A model generated the notes under the pieces. The model ran no database searches. It had not been told where the DNA came from and saw only the letters and a program-made list of their open reading frames with translations. Shown piece after piece: positions 1-10,993 of a stretch of DNA of 64,000 nucleotides. The position numbers and the translations under genes were made by a program. Within the stretch, counting starts at the first letter, position 1, and each line of letters starts with the position of its first letter. The stretch comes from Durusdinium trenchii (lineage: Eukaryota; Sar; Dinophyceae; Suessiales; Symbiodiniaceae): the NCBI GenBank assembly GCA_963970005.1, contig CAXAMN010025317.1:248000-311999 (forward strand). The letters are read 5' to 3'.

Positions 1-825
1 ACTAGTACTTGTAGTAGAATCCTCTTTCGTTCAGCATTTCCAATTGCATCGACAGTATTGTTGCCGTATTATGTGTATGTAATGTCTTATTTTTGGGTCC
101 TCCATCCTCCAGCTTTTGGTGCAACATCCAGATTAACTTCTGCAGGCAGAACGACCCTAGCGGCGAACTTTAGCGGCCCTGGCCGGATGAACGTGAACCC
201 TCAAAGGCCCAATGATTAGGTGCTTTCAGACATGTTCAGGGTCCATTTACGTCGTCGAGGTGACCATTTTGGCGGGCCAGGTTCAGTTTGAGCCAGATAT
301 CATCAGATTTCCATTGAAGAAGAATTGAAGCACAAGAAACGTGCTTCCTACTCCCTTGGGCCCTTTGCGTTTTGGGTCGGCCTCCTTGGTTTCGTTTGGC
401 TTTACTCAACAGCACTGTCCATGTTCGCGTATTGTATCCTGCTATGATGACTGGGATCATCGCAGTGCCGAGGGCGTATGTTTCACTGGCAATGTTGCCT
501 CAATGCTTGGCATTTTGTCCTTGACACGTCCTTGTGTCATGCTAGGCTTGGGGGGGACTCATTCTGTTAAGCTTTGGTGGTTGAACATGTTGAACTGATC
601 AAACCTTCTTCACATTAGATATACACTCCCGAAAACTCACATAGACCCTGACAAGATAGGCCCCCTAAAAAAAATGGGTCTTCCTCTACGACACCCGTGG
701 TTTTTCGGTGGTCCATGTGATCGTCTTCCAGGGTGTATGTACCGTGATGTTGTTCCTCCGACCCCTCACCGCTCGCGCCTCGCGCCTCCCCCTGGCAGAC
801 TGGGGCTTTGGCAAGTTGCTGGCAG
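1..825. other. No gene seen
   Basis: Short open frames occur on both strands but none has exon-like codon use, splice borders in phase, or a recognisable motif. I see nothing to annotate here. Confidence 0.4.
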
Positions 826-3177
826 GTCCAACAGCGGCGTCAGCGGGGTGGGAGGGAGCAGCTCTGGGAGGAGCTGATGATCAGAGGTTCCCTCTCTGTA
901 CGGTCCCTCTCGACTTCATTCAGAGGATTGAATGGTGCTTATGAAAAGCAAGATGCGAAGATGTGGCAGTTTGGTCAGCGCTCTTGTGTTATTTGATGTT
1001 ATTCGAGTAACATGCGTGGATCCGCTGGAGTTTGCGCATCATACTTGCGGATATCGTAGGACATTTGAGCACCGAAACGTGGCTGGCAAGATCAACCTGC
1101 AACCATTGGTCCCAAGGGTGGTGTCTCCAGCATCCAACATTGGATTTGTAGAGGTCAGACGGTCAGAACATGTTTTCAGGTTGCATCTCATTCATGTCCC
1201 CTAAAGTACCTCCTGGGAAGCTATTTCGACCTTCCCAACCCACCTCAAACAGCTGCTGAGAAGGTACTTAAAGCCCTACTGTAGGGGGTTTTGTTGGTTT
1301 GAGTCTACTTTTCTTCTTTCAGGGGGTCTTTTGGGATCTCGTAATTCATGTCACTTGTTCTTTGACCTGCTGGATTCTGGCAGAGTGACTCGCCAGCAGG
1401 TGATGGGCTAACGGCCATGGAAGCTGCAGCGCTTCCGAAGATCTCCAGGTGCGTCCCTGGGAAGGGGATGGGTGTCTTGTGTGCGTAAGCTGGATTCCAG
1501 TGGATCCTAGTTGCAGTAACCACTGCATGTATGGTCTATGTGTATCTTGCTTTACGGAGGGCAGTCCTAGGGTCTTGGCATGTTGTTTTGGAAAAAGTGC
1601 TTATATATATATATATATGTAATTCTGAGTCATGAGAATTACATATATCTAAAATCCCCTCATTTCTCGTATAGTTTTCGATGGATCTTTATGACCACGA
1701 TCGATCTCGGGCGTCGCCTGTGTGAGGTTCAACACACAAGAGCTGAGCAGCATAGCACAGGCGATGCAGCGTCGGGCGCCAGGGTCCAGCGCAATGCGGA
1801 GCTCCCCTCCAAGAAGACCTTGGTAGGCACCAGCAGCACCAGCTTCGTCTCAGAATCCAGCTTTTGGGATGAGAAGGATGGGGACATTTCATGTGTCGCT
1901 GTGTTCACATCTCAACAATAAATGACCCCTATCCTGGCAGAATACATGTGCACCACAATATTAGATGCCTTCACTTCCACAATAATAGACCTCGGACCTT
2001 GATAATTGCTTGAAAGATTCACAAACAGCAAGTGAATTGGAGTTGATCATGAAACAAAGCTTTTTGTATATATATATATATATACATGGATAGTTTCTTT
2101 TTGTCAAGGAGACGGGTCAGTGTACTCTGGCAATATACAGTTGAGAAGGATTAAGTTTACTTTTGCAGCCTGGTTGATAGTTGAAATTGACGGGGGAGTT
2201 TTAACTTGACAGTAGTCGGCAATTGCAAGAGCTTGGCATTCCTAAAGTCTAAGTGCCCTATCATGCACCTTGGATTTTCCTGTGTGTATATGTTATCTAG
2301 GCGTTCCCGCAGACGAGACACCGCAGTTCCAGACAATATACGAGCTCATCGGGTAGAAAGAGTTCAGCCAATTACGAGCTTAAGTGTTCAGCAGATGTGT
2401 GATTGACAAGATGTCGCACGGCTTGGGAAAAAAGTGATGAAACATAGGAGTACAGCCGATATGGAACACAGGTAATAACTGGACAATTCACCTTGTGAGT
2501 TCAGATTTTCCTCAACCAACATGTATCTCCCACCGGTCCCAGTGTCCAGCTGGTGAAAACATGCGACGCATCGCCCCGAGAGAAACAGACCGCTGGTGTA
2601 CCCGACTCCTTCTGATTTATGGTCCTGGCTTTTTGTGCTACAAGGGAATGGACATGAATTGACTATGGACCTATAACCCATTCGTTGGGTCTGTCCTATT
2701 ATTGCCTGTAACAGGTTGTAAACACTTTTATCACTATTTTGGAAAATGGGCTTTACTAACGATCATCATCCACGGTCACTGGTAATGGGATGCAATAGGA
2801 GACCCAACCGATTCGTCACAAAGGTCCCCGTGCTCTTGGCCTAGATACGACGCTGGGTATTGAGGCCATAGATACGTTTGGACTGGCCTCTCGACTTGGA
2901 CGCTAGCCTCTCGACTTAGACGAACACACTCCAGCTGGCCCCAGCTGGCAGTGGAAAGGAGGACGGGTGGACAAAAGGCTGATTGTGTGGGCTAAGTAAA
3001 CATCGACTGGACACCTTCGACGGAAGCTGTGGCGCAAAACATGGACGGGGTTTGGATCGCCCAACCCAACAGGCTTCAGCCACCCAACTGAGCTGCGACT
3101 CGCAGCTCGTGAGTGCTATCGCAGAAGAAGCAGCACGGCGAGGGGAGGCCAGAGGGGCCGGGGGAGAGCGCAATTGA
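826..3177 (+). CDS. Candidate exons of an unknown gene
   Basis: Four exon-like pieces lie on the + strand. Piece 826-886 follows an AG, encodes a charged helical peptide containing REQLWEELMI, and stops before GT. Piece 1727-1822 lies between AG and GTAGGC and contains NTQELSSIAQAMQRR. Piece 2301-2352 lies between CTAG and GTAGAA and reads VPADETPQFQTIYELIG in one frame, although an Arg-rich frame is also open. Piece 3073-3177 follows AACAG, contains LVSAIAEEAARRGEARG and ends in TGA. Phases between the pieces do not all match, so they may belong to one gene with missing exons or to several genes. No family is recognised. These are likely exons by composition only. Confidence 0.35.
2677..2815. 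mobile_element. hAT-like MITE, copy 1
   Basis: The element 2685-2807 begins TTGGGTCTGTCCTATTATTG, and the reverse complement of its end reads TTGGGTCTCCTATTGCATCC, so the termini are inverted repeats. The flanking octamers are CCCATTCG (2677-2684) and CCGATTCG (2808-2815), which match at 7 of 8 bases. An 8-bp target duplication is typical of hAT transposons. A second copy lies at 20812-20921. At about 123 bp it cannot encode a transposase and must have been moved in trans. Confidence 0.7.
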
Positions 3178-3231
3178 GTGGAATAGGTTTTCGGTTTTGA
3201 CCGGTGGGTTCTGGAGTGTGGGAATCCACTG

Positions 3232-4044
3232 ACGCATGACCTTGACTTAATTTAGCATGACGCATGACTTATGATGTACGCTAAAGCTAGTTCTGATGAC
3301 ACAGCAAAAAACATGCATAAACAATGCAAACATAATGCAAAACCAATCCCGAAAAAAATGCACAGAAAACGCAAAAACAAGTCACCAAAGGATGCCTTGG
3401 AATGCCAAAAAAAACGCCAAAAAATGCGAAACAAAACACATTTGTCCACTAAACAAATGCAAAAAAACGCACCAACAATGAAAAACATGCACAAAAAAAG
3501 CACAACAAAAGCAACAAAAATGCACAACACATGCAAAAAAATGCAATCAAAAAGCAAAACAAATGCGATCAAAAACGTTCTGGTCTTTGCCTTTGCATTT
3601 TTTTGCTTTGTATTTGCGGTCTTTTTTTGGCGAGTCTTTTGCATTTTTTGTGTGTTTCCTTGAGAAAACGCAAAAAAATCGCAAACAAACGCACAAAACA
3701 CGCACAAAAACTGCAAACCACATGCAAAAAACATGCAAACAAATCGCACATAAAACGCACAAACATCGAAAAAACATCGCACAAAAAAGGTGGTGTGTGA
3801 AATTTGGTTGTGCATGTGCATGTTTTTGCATTTTTTGTGTTTTTGTTTGTTTTCTTTTGAACTGCTGTTCTGCTTTTTTTGCTTTTTTTCTGGCTTCCTT
3901 TTGCATTTGTTTTGCTTTTTGATATTCACTTTTTTTGACCAGCTTTTTTTTTTTGTTTTTTTTTTTGGTGATTTTATGAATCCTTGAGATTTCAGAGTTA
4001 GGCTGTAAGGTACATCATAACGCATGACCTTGACTTAATTTAGC
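3232..4044. repeat. A/T-rich fold-back element between 25-bp direct repeats
   Basis: An identical 25-bp sequence beginning ACGCATGACCTTGAC and ending TTTAGC flanks the block at 3232-3256 and 4020-4044. Just inside it, TATGATGTAC (3270-3279) is the inverted partner of GTACATCATA near 4010-4019. The interior alternates strand bias: A-rich with AAAAATGC-type words at 3300-3575 and 3665-3790, T-rich with TTTTTGC words at 3580-3660 and 3800-3975. A transcript could therefore fold on itself at two scales. It is either a composite fold-back transposon or an expanded simple repeat carried inside one. Long open frames across it are artefacts of the missing stop words. Confidence 0.7.
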
Positions 4045-5475
4045 TTGATTTTAGCAATTAGGAAACCCATGGAAACCCCTACACTAGGACATCCACTCCC
4101 ACAGGTGCATTTCGACATGTATGATGCCTTGGTACCGAGTGGTGCCGAGATGACATCAGATGACTTGTCGGCAAATCTCATAGACTCGACGTGAGTCTTA
4201 CGGTCTGATGCTTGGAGCTGCCCCACGGTCCATCCCCCATGGACGGTGGACCGTGGCGTCAGGGCGGAGAGATCTTTGGCCCTCAGAGCTTGCCTTGCGC
4301 CCGAGCGGGCCCTTGGGTGGGTGGCGACCAAGCTCACTGCATCGTGGCCCTCATCCAACTTTGAACTTTGAAGGATTAAATTGTTGTATTTGTAGGACGC
4401 TTGAATGAATAAAACCTTTTCAGACATGGGTCTAAAAGCCTCTTCCAACGTAATGATGTGTTGTCATGGATCATTATTGCATATTGACGTCCAAGCCACT
4501 GTTGTGGATTGATGCCAGCTTCTCGTAGGCCGACCTAATTCGTGTCGTGGATGATCCAGGGTGATCCAGGGTGCGAAAGACCCTTCTTTTTCGTTTGGTA
4601 TTTGGTGATAAGTTGGTGTGATAGTAATGCAGTACTATGTATATTTTGTGTTCCTATAAGATGTTTGGAAGCTGATGACCTTCGTTGTGATTTTCCACTT
4701 CTGGGTGAACCAAGAGCTGCGGGTAGCTTGCCAGGAGCTTGAACATTCAGTATTTCTCCCCAAAATAGCAACGGACAGCCAAGAGACGCAATACGCCAGG
4801 GGCAGAACTGAAATGCTGGGCTGATCATTCTTGGATCGGGGGCAGCGATGGATGGCGACAGTGCTTGCCACAGAACATAGCGCGCGCATTCAGACGAGTG
4901 CAGTGCTGCAGGCTTGTGGCACACAGGCGGTTTTGCATCACCAGTACAATTGCAAGGTTCGATGCACATTGTTAAGACACAACACAAAATGCCGTTTAAA
5001 TCCAGCGCGTGTCCAACATGCACAGGCTACTGTTTCTTGGAGTGTGTCAAGACGTGTGACCTAGAAAGCTAGCACAGTGCCGAGCTTGCTTCTTACTGTC
5101 GACACAGCAGAACACACTGCCAAACTAGATCAAAGTGAACTAGCATCTCACTTGGTAGACTAGTTTCTTCCTTCTTTGCGATTGCTTACTTGCCACGTAG
5201 GCCAGGGTGGGCAGGATGCCGCTGACGAAAGCTGGCAGAAATCCATACACAGTGGGAAAGAGAAACGGAATGAAACAGATCGTGAGTAGCTCAGAAGAAG
5301 CAGAGTCTTCAAAGCAGATCCATAGGTTGGCCTTTTGGACCAGGACCATTTGCATCGTGTGTAGGGACGAGTTTTGGGTCGCGCCCATGGGCGCGTCGTG
5401 CGGATGCTTCAGCTTTCTGGAGGCGCCGAGATGATGCAAACGTGGAGATGGATGAAAAGATGCAAAGACAAACAA

Positions 5476-5566
5476 CCAGGGGTCACAAAGGGGTGCTTAA
5501 TGGAGGTTAGGGGTGCCCATTATCCACTCACTTGGGGACTAAACACCACCCCTTTGTGACCCCTGG
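5476..5566. mobile_element. 91-bp MITE with perfect 20-bp TIR
   Basis: The left end CCAGGGGTCACAAAGGGGTG (5476-5495) is the exact reverse complement of the right end (5547-5566). The interior is about 51 bp, with no coding capacity. A near-identical single end (CACCACCCCTGTGTGACCCC, within 55817-55842) occurs elsewhere in the window, so this is a family and not a chance hairpin. No clear target duplication was found. Confidence 0.75.
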
Positions 5567-7198
5567 AAGATGGTCTTCCAAGGGGCCAGGGCATCCACAT
5601 CCATGTTTGTTCGTAGACAACTTCTTTTTTTTTTTTTGGCAAGGTTATGTCACCGGGTGCGAGATGTTCTGAAATGTTCTGAACTGTCACCGGTCATTCA
5701 GGAAGCTTCCAAGCCAGTGAAAAGCTCGGGCGATTTGGCAGCAATGGGCACCGCAGTTGGGCAGAATTTTGGCAGACTGCTGCGTATAAAAATGGCAGAC
5801 AGCATACATTCAGCAACATACATATGGCAGCGTTCTCGTTTAACTTTGGGAGTCTGAGGATAGGGCGTTTGTGCGCGTGACGTTGGTTTCGTGTTCTCAA
5901 CCGTTTGCAACCGCTCACCACCGTTGGAATGTGATCGATAGGCCCTGCCGTTGGGGGAAGCTTTGGAGAAAGTTTTGGATTTGTGAACGAGGGTAGGAAC
6001 GTCGCTGTGCCATTGGGATTGGCAACCCGCAGGGTTGGCGTTCGTGGAGGTGTTGAGGCAAGTTTCAGCTGTGCCTGAAAAAAGGTCGAAACCCTTCTAA
6101 ACACATCGTGTGGTGCCAATTTGGCCGGAGACTTGAAGATGTGATTGCAAACCTGAAAGTTGAAGGGTTCGGCATAAGCGTTTGGCATAACACATGAGTT
6201 GCTGTCTGTCTGTTTGGAGCCTCGGCTTGTTACCCAAGTGATTCAAGTGACTCAACCACATGCATGCCCATGGCACGCACCACACACACACACTCACACA
6301 CGCACACATCCCCACATACATATGCCCATGCAGGCACGCAATCACTTGCATACAGCAACCGCGGCGTCGCAGTCCATTATGATGGCGGTGTGTTTGGACG
6401 TCATCACTGAGACCACTTTTGCATTCATGGGTAACAAGCCAAAAAGCATCAAAAAGCTATAGCTGTGTTCGACACTTTTTTGCTGAGCAATTGGTAGCAA
6501 TTGTTGTGTTTTTGTTCTGTTTGAACATGCTGAACTCTCAAACCTCTTTGTGAATGATTTCATCTCTTTGTCCGATCGGTTCCAAGAGTGCACGCTGGCC
6601 GATTGGCTTCTTGGTCGGCCACTCCATACCGACCGGAGCATTGCACTTGCCTCATATCGGTTCGATCTCTGGTTGGTCGATTCAGATTTGAACTTGTCCG
6701 CAGCCTGGGCAGACCAAACATGACCAAACCGTTTTTCCGAGATTTCGTGGCAGGTGCAGAACTTTTGACAGGTGGTCGTCGGCGCGCTCTGATTTCGTGG
6801 CAGGTGCAGAGAATTATGACCTTTGGGCATGTGGCTCGTTTTTTGGAAATCGTAGCAGTAGTCCGTGGTGGTGGTGGTGGTAGTAGTCGGAGTGAACAGT
6901 CGAATCAGGCTCCTAAGGTCCACACCTCCCAACATCGCGAACCAATGTGGGGCCTTTGGAACCTTTTGGCGCCTAAAAAGACATGGTAGTTCTCCGGAAG
7001 AAGCCTAGGCCTATGCTCATTAGGTCCCTAGAATCGCCAAACAAAATTATTGTGGCCATTTGCGAGGGAGTGTTCATTGATGATATTTGATGGCACTTTC
7101 TTTCCCGTATTTGGCAGTAGTGAACCAGCACAGATGCTCCCGTTTTGAAGCTTAGGCCCTGATGACAAGTCGAGCGTGCCAGAGGCCATGGTTGCGTA
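5567..7198. other. No gene recognised
   Basis: The stretch holds a CA-rich tract near 6280-6310 and a 20-bp direct repeat at 6741/6791. Open frames on both strands (for example 5694-6188 and 6342-6935 on the minus strand) have poor codon bias and no motif. Confidence 0.4.
6741..6810. repeat. 20-bp direct repeat 50 bp apart
   Basis: GATTTCGTGGCAGGTGCAGA occurs at 6741-6760 and again, identically, at 6791-6810. It looks like a short segmental duplication with no associated gene. Confidence 0.7.
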
Positions 7199-7753
7199 GT
7201 GAAGTTTTTGGATGCGGTTGTCACATCCTGCTTTGCAGATGAGTTGGTTCTGAGGTATGCTTGTGAGGATCCTTTCCTGGACTGGCCAGTGGACAGGACA
7301 CACTACCCAAACATGATCCTTGCGGCCATGCACAGCAGGAACAGGATTGACTTCTGGGATGCACCCAGGAGGACAAGCAGTGCAATCATGCAACTTCACT
7401 GGGTGCACACACCGGAATCAGTCAGAAGTCAGAACTCAGAACAGAATTATTTTCTAATCAAGTGGCCCAGATGGTCCCCAATATGGAGTTGCCGCCTGGA
7501 ACCAGGCCCCGGCTCCAGCAGCTTCTTCGCCGGCGGCAGGCGACGCTGGCGAAGCGTTGGGCCCGGTGCTGCTGGTGCCCAACCACTAGTTGGTCCAGAG
7601 ACATTAGCAATTAGAGAGCGGACGTCCTCGAAAACCCATGTTGACAGTGAATTTTGGATGTTTCCCCTCCGAAAGGCAGACAATGACAAGGCAAATCTCA
7701 AAGCGCAAGGGATGCCAGTCAAAGAAGATGGAACACTTTTTGCACGAGAGTAG
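7199..7753 (+). CDS. Weak candidate coding region
   Basis: A frame without stops runs about 185 codons. It includes SCFADELVLRYACEDPFLDW and MILAAMHSRNRIDFWDAPRR, which look protein-like but belong to no family I recognise. Codon use is flatter than in the confident exons. In another frame, 7506-7589 follows an AG and encodes an Ala/Pro-rich stretch (APAPAASSPAAGDAGEALG), which could be a linker exon. The opposite strand also has a 126-codon open frame at 7028-7408. This may be an old transposon fragment or nothing. Confidence 0.2.
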   Translation: MKFLDAVVTSCFADELVLRYACEDPFLDWPVDRTHYPNMILAAMHSRNRIDFWDAPRRTSSAIMQLHWVHTPESVRSQNSEQNYFLIKWPRWSPIWSCRLEPGPGSSSFFAGGRRRWRSVGPGAAGAQPLVGPETLAIRERTSSKTHVDSEFWMFPLRKADNDKANLKAQGMPVKEDGTLFARE

Positions 7754-7983
7754 TCAGTAAGCAGTCCTACTAGGCGAGTTGCAATAACTGGCGCAGGGTC
7801 CGGAGCGATCCTGTTCAGGGTTGCAAGTTTCTACCTGACTGAGGATTCAATGTGCCAGATCAGATGGCACAACATGTTTTTGCTAATGGGCTTAAAACCG
7901 CGCGTGTAGTGAAGCTGATTTTTCATACAGTCCTTTTGGGGAGCAAGAACACACACAAACACACGAATTGGAATATGGAAGAT

Positions 7984-8021
7984 GGGGGCAGGGGGGGGTT
8001 CGGGGGGGTTTGGGTGGGGGG
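7984..8021 (+). other. G-run tract, quadruplex-prone
   Basis: Five runs of 3 to 8 G lie within 38 bases, separated by 1 to 4 bases, with a further GGG/GGGGGGG tract near 8065-8076. This is the classical pattern for an intramolecular G-quadruplex on the + strand. Function is unknown. Confidence 0.6.
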
Positions 8022-8137
8022 CTAGTGATGTTCATGTTGTGCGCATTTGTATTAGGAAGCGGTTGGGTGGGGGGGCTAAACACGTTGCATGTTCAGTGCA
8101 TCATAGTGCATACGAAGATAAAGCCGGGTCTCCCTGA

Positions 8138-8500
8138 CTGAACCGTTGTAGTCTAGCTTTGTGGTGTGTTCGTTCCACATTTATCGTCTACCTCGGATGC
8201 GACCGTAGCTATGCCGATCGTTCAGACTATGGTCTGCGCCACGAATCTTGCAATCACTCCAAAGGAGTGTTTTGTGTAAAGAAAAGGTTGCGGTCAGGAG
8301 AGCTGCTCATCCACACCGGTGCCATTGATGGTATGTGGCGTTTGTGTAAGGAGTCGGTCCCCACTAGCTTGCGTTCACGTGACGGTGACGATATAAACCC
8401 AAACATCATGAAGTTCATTCGACAGTGGCAATGGCGCTGGCACCAGAATAAAGACGATCTTCTGACGAAGCTGGGTCAGAAGTTGTCCAACAGACTTTGA
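8138..8500 (+). pseudogene. ISXO2/IS1595-like transposase fragment
   Basis: A frame open from 8138 to the TGA at 8498-8500 gives about 120 residues. It contains SDYGLRHESCNHSKGVF, then HTGAIDGMWRLCKES, then FIRQWQWRWHQNKDDLLTKL. This order matches the C-terminal half of the DDE transposases of the ISXO2/IS1595 group: a Y-x-x-L/H-x-x-V-N-H block, the HTN-x-I-E-G-x-W signature (here HTG-x-I-D-G-x-W), and an F/W-R-rich helix. The N-terminal half with the first catalytic acidic residues is not found upstream in any frame, and no terminal repeats are visible. It is therefore probably a truncated relic, or less likely one exon of a domesticated gene. Confidence 0.55.
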
Positions 8501-8849
8501 TCTGATGATGATGCTGGAGGATGAAAAAGCGCGCGTTCTTTTCGCACGAAACCACAGTCTCGTAGCATTTCGATGTCAAAATCGCTACGATTTTTTAGTT
8601 GTTTTCATGTACTGAATGCTGCGACAAACCTTTCCTATCAATGCAAAACACAGTCACACACCGGACATTCGTCATCATTGAGCACCTCAGCCTTTGAAGA
8701 ATGTGTTCAACCGCATGCGCGGAAACGAGCCCGGCGGGATGTTTTTGTTTCAATCCTTTGGACTTTTGGGACATGCCAACACCCATTGACATCATGGATG
8801 TTTTCAGACACATGAATCATCCGTCAAAGCCCTGGCGCTCTCGCTCCAG

Positions 8850-10375
8850 GCGTGCCTGTGCCAAGTGATCCTGATGATGTGACCCGCTGGGAGGTTGGCA
8901 AGGGAGGCAGGGTGCCACAGATTCCTGTCGTTATGCGTTGGAATGCGTTGGAGTATTCATGATTATCCAGGATCCTTTTTAAATCCGGGTAGTCAGAGAA
9001 CAATCATAACAACTCTGCGCACACAATGGCAATCTTCATCAGAATAAAACAGCATATAGATATAGCGATATCGTTCTTGCCAAAGGGGGTCCTGTTGTAA
9101 GTGTGCAAGGGGTCATGATGCGCAAGCTTGCTTCGGGCGGTTGGAACCTTGGAAACCGGGAGTCTTCGCGGTGGCCGGCGGTGGCCCGGTGGATCCGCAC
9201 GCCATGCTTCGCACCGCGATGCTTCGTCCAGCGTTGGATGGTTGGAAGGCTGCGAACAACACGGGGAGCCTGTACCGGCCTGTAGCCACTTTGGATGGGT
9301 GGATTGATCACAAATATACTAGTACAAACTGACGCAGAGAAGGAGAATGTCCAGCCACCACGAGTGACTATAAGGAAGCATGGTTTCATATGATTTCTAT
9401 GTATTCTATGGTGCCTCACCATGTGTCTCAAAAAAAACTGCCATGCGCCGCTTGGCATGTTTGACCACCCTCGCGTGACCTCACTACCGCAGTTGGGGTT
9501 ACTGCAGCACGCTCCGCAGCACGTTCCGCCGCGGGAGGCGTCACCGACCTCTCGCCCAACGTGCCCGGGCGGCTCCTGCTGCGATCACCAGAGGTCCCGA
9601 AGGAGGCCACCGCGCCGGCGGATGGCGCCGAGGCGCGAGAGAGCACCAAATTTGACCAAAGAAAGCGGGAGATATAGGGCGTTGGTGTGTGCCAGATGTT
9701 GTTTGTGTTGCAGGACGTTCGGCACAATGTCGGACATGCTGGGTGATCTTAGGCTGCGTACTGACTGGCTGCATGGTGCCCACTGACTGAAGTTCCTGTG
9801 CAGGTGACGTTCAACATCGAGGTCTTCGATTTGTCAGCACGAACGCGAGGACCTGCAGCTCTCTCCTGCCAATCTTTGCGGGCGCAGCTGGGCAGTGGCG
9901 AGGTGCGACTGCCGGAGGAGTTGGAGTGGGGTAGCCCAGATGGACCCTGGATTTGTGGCAGTCAGTGAGTTCGCAGCCAACGACTTAAATGATACAAATG
10001 ATTCGCATTACTGTTGCAACCCAAGTTGTTTTTGTTCCATCCTTGTCGTTGATTGAACTTGACAACACCGTTTGCTGTGTCTGATCTTTGCTGGACCCAG
10101 ACTCGTGGCCCATTTCTCGCCATGATTCTTGGAGTGTTTCTCATCGATGCGATCATTCGACGCTGCGCGCGTCGTTCGTGACGCATGAGGGTCATTTAAC
10201 GCGACGCGCCAAGGATCATCATCCCCTGCTTGAAGCCTGGCGGAGTCTTCACTGCCTTCTGCCTTTTGGACATATATAAGTGGTTTGGACCGGGTCGATG
10301 TTTTTTTCAGGAAGCCAGGGACCGGAGCATGGCGGCCTAACGTTGGTGCGAGAAAAAGCACGAAAAGCGCAGTGA
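8850..10375 (+). CDS. Unknown gene, 3' exons well phased
   Basis: The strongest part is three exons: about 9465-9668, 9804-9957 and 10311-10375. The first (…GVTDLSPNVPGRLLLRSPEV…FDQRKR) ends at a GA donor. The second (VTFNIEVFDLSARTRG…GPWI) starts in phase 0 and ends at a GC donor. The third follows a T-rich AG and finishes EHGGLTLVREKARKAQ plus TGA. Two upstream pieces are probable: 8850-8911 (VPVPSDPDDVTRWEVGKGG) and 9173-9281 (FAVAGGGPVDPHAMLRTAML, GT donor). Their phases to the 9465 exon are not resolved, and the start codon was not found. No domain is recognised, and the Ala/Pro/Arg-rich middle looks disordered. Confidence 0.5.
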
Positions 10376-10785
10376 GGCGGTTTGATTGAGTGAAGAACTA
10401 GCTATCTGGCTATTTGGCGACAGTTGGACCCACCGGTGAAGCCCCGCCTTGTCACTCAACATCCTCAACGGAAGGGCTTGGAAAAGACAGAAGTTTCCTT
10501 CTAAACCCCAAACCCCAAAAAGAGCCAGCAGAGGAGGGTACGGTATGGTTTTGACTTGGCACGCACCCTACAATCAATGTTCAGACAGCAAGCCTCAGGT
10601 TTGCAGTGCAACAACTGCCAACGGTTTTCAGTTGTGCTAGGATGCCGAGGTCAGACACTTGGAACAGCCCTGGAGTTGTTTTTTCCGGAAAACTCCGAGA
10701 AAGTTTGAAAAAAGGGTTTCTGTCATCAGTCAGTATAAACCTCTTATTGACATGGGTTCTCTTCTTTTCTCAGCCCCTTTCCGAG

Positions 10786-10993
10786 GCCGATCCTTTGGGG
10801 AGTTGGGCGCCCTACCGGAGACTGGGCTTTGGCAATCCTTGTCCAGCTGCGCCTCGGATTGCCGTTCGTTGTGCCGTTCGTCCGTCGTCCCTCCGACCAG
10901 GTCGTGGAGTCCCGTTCGGAACAGACGAGGTGGAGTCTGAGGAACGTCATGGACACCAGCACCGTGTTACGTGTTGGGCAAGAATCACCGTGA
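10786..10993 (+). CDS. Candidate exon, hydrophobic segment
   Basis: After CCGAG|G a frame with strong G/C third-position bias encodes GDWALAILVQLRLGLPFVVP followed by a charged stretch (SDQVVESRSEQTRWSLRNVM). It ends either at the TGA 10991-10993 or at a GT donor one base before that codon. The hydrophobic run could be a membrane segment. It may be an upstream exon of the 11.7-12.6 kb gene, but the phases do not connect directly. Confidence 0.35.

Noticed and set aside
3252-4025. 257-codon minus-strand open frame rich in Lys, Phe and Cys
   Set aside because: It spans the A/T fold-back element; composition follows from AAAAATGC-type words, and the reverse strand is equally open.
5140-5475. 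Minus-strand hydrophobic open frame that might be a membrane protein
   Set aside because: It is a single isolated frame with no splice support on a strand otherwise empty of genes, and the + strand is also open.
7028-7408. 126-codon minus-strand open frame
   Set aside because: No motif, overlapping an equally open + frame; no independent support.
10261-10300. ATATATAAGTGG resembling a TATA box
   Set aside because: It lies in an intron just before a terminal exon, and dinoflagellate promoters generally lack TATA boxes.
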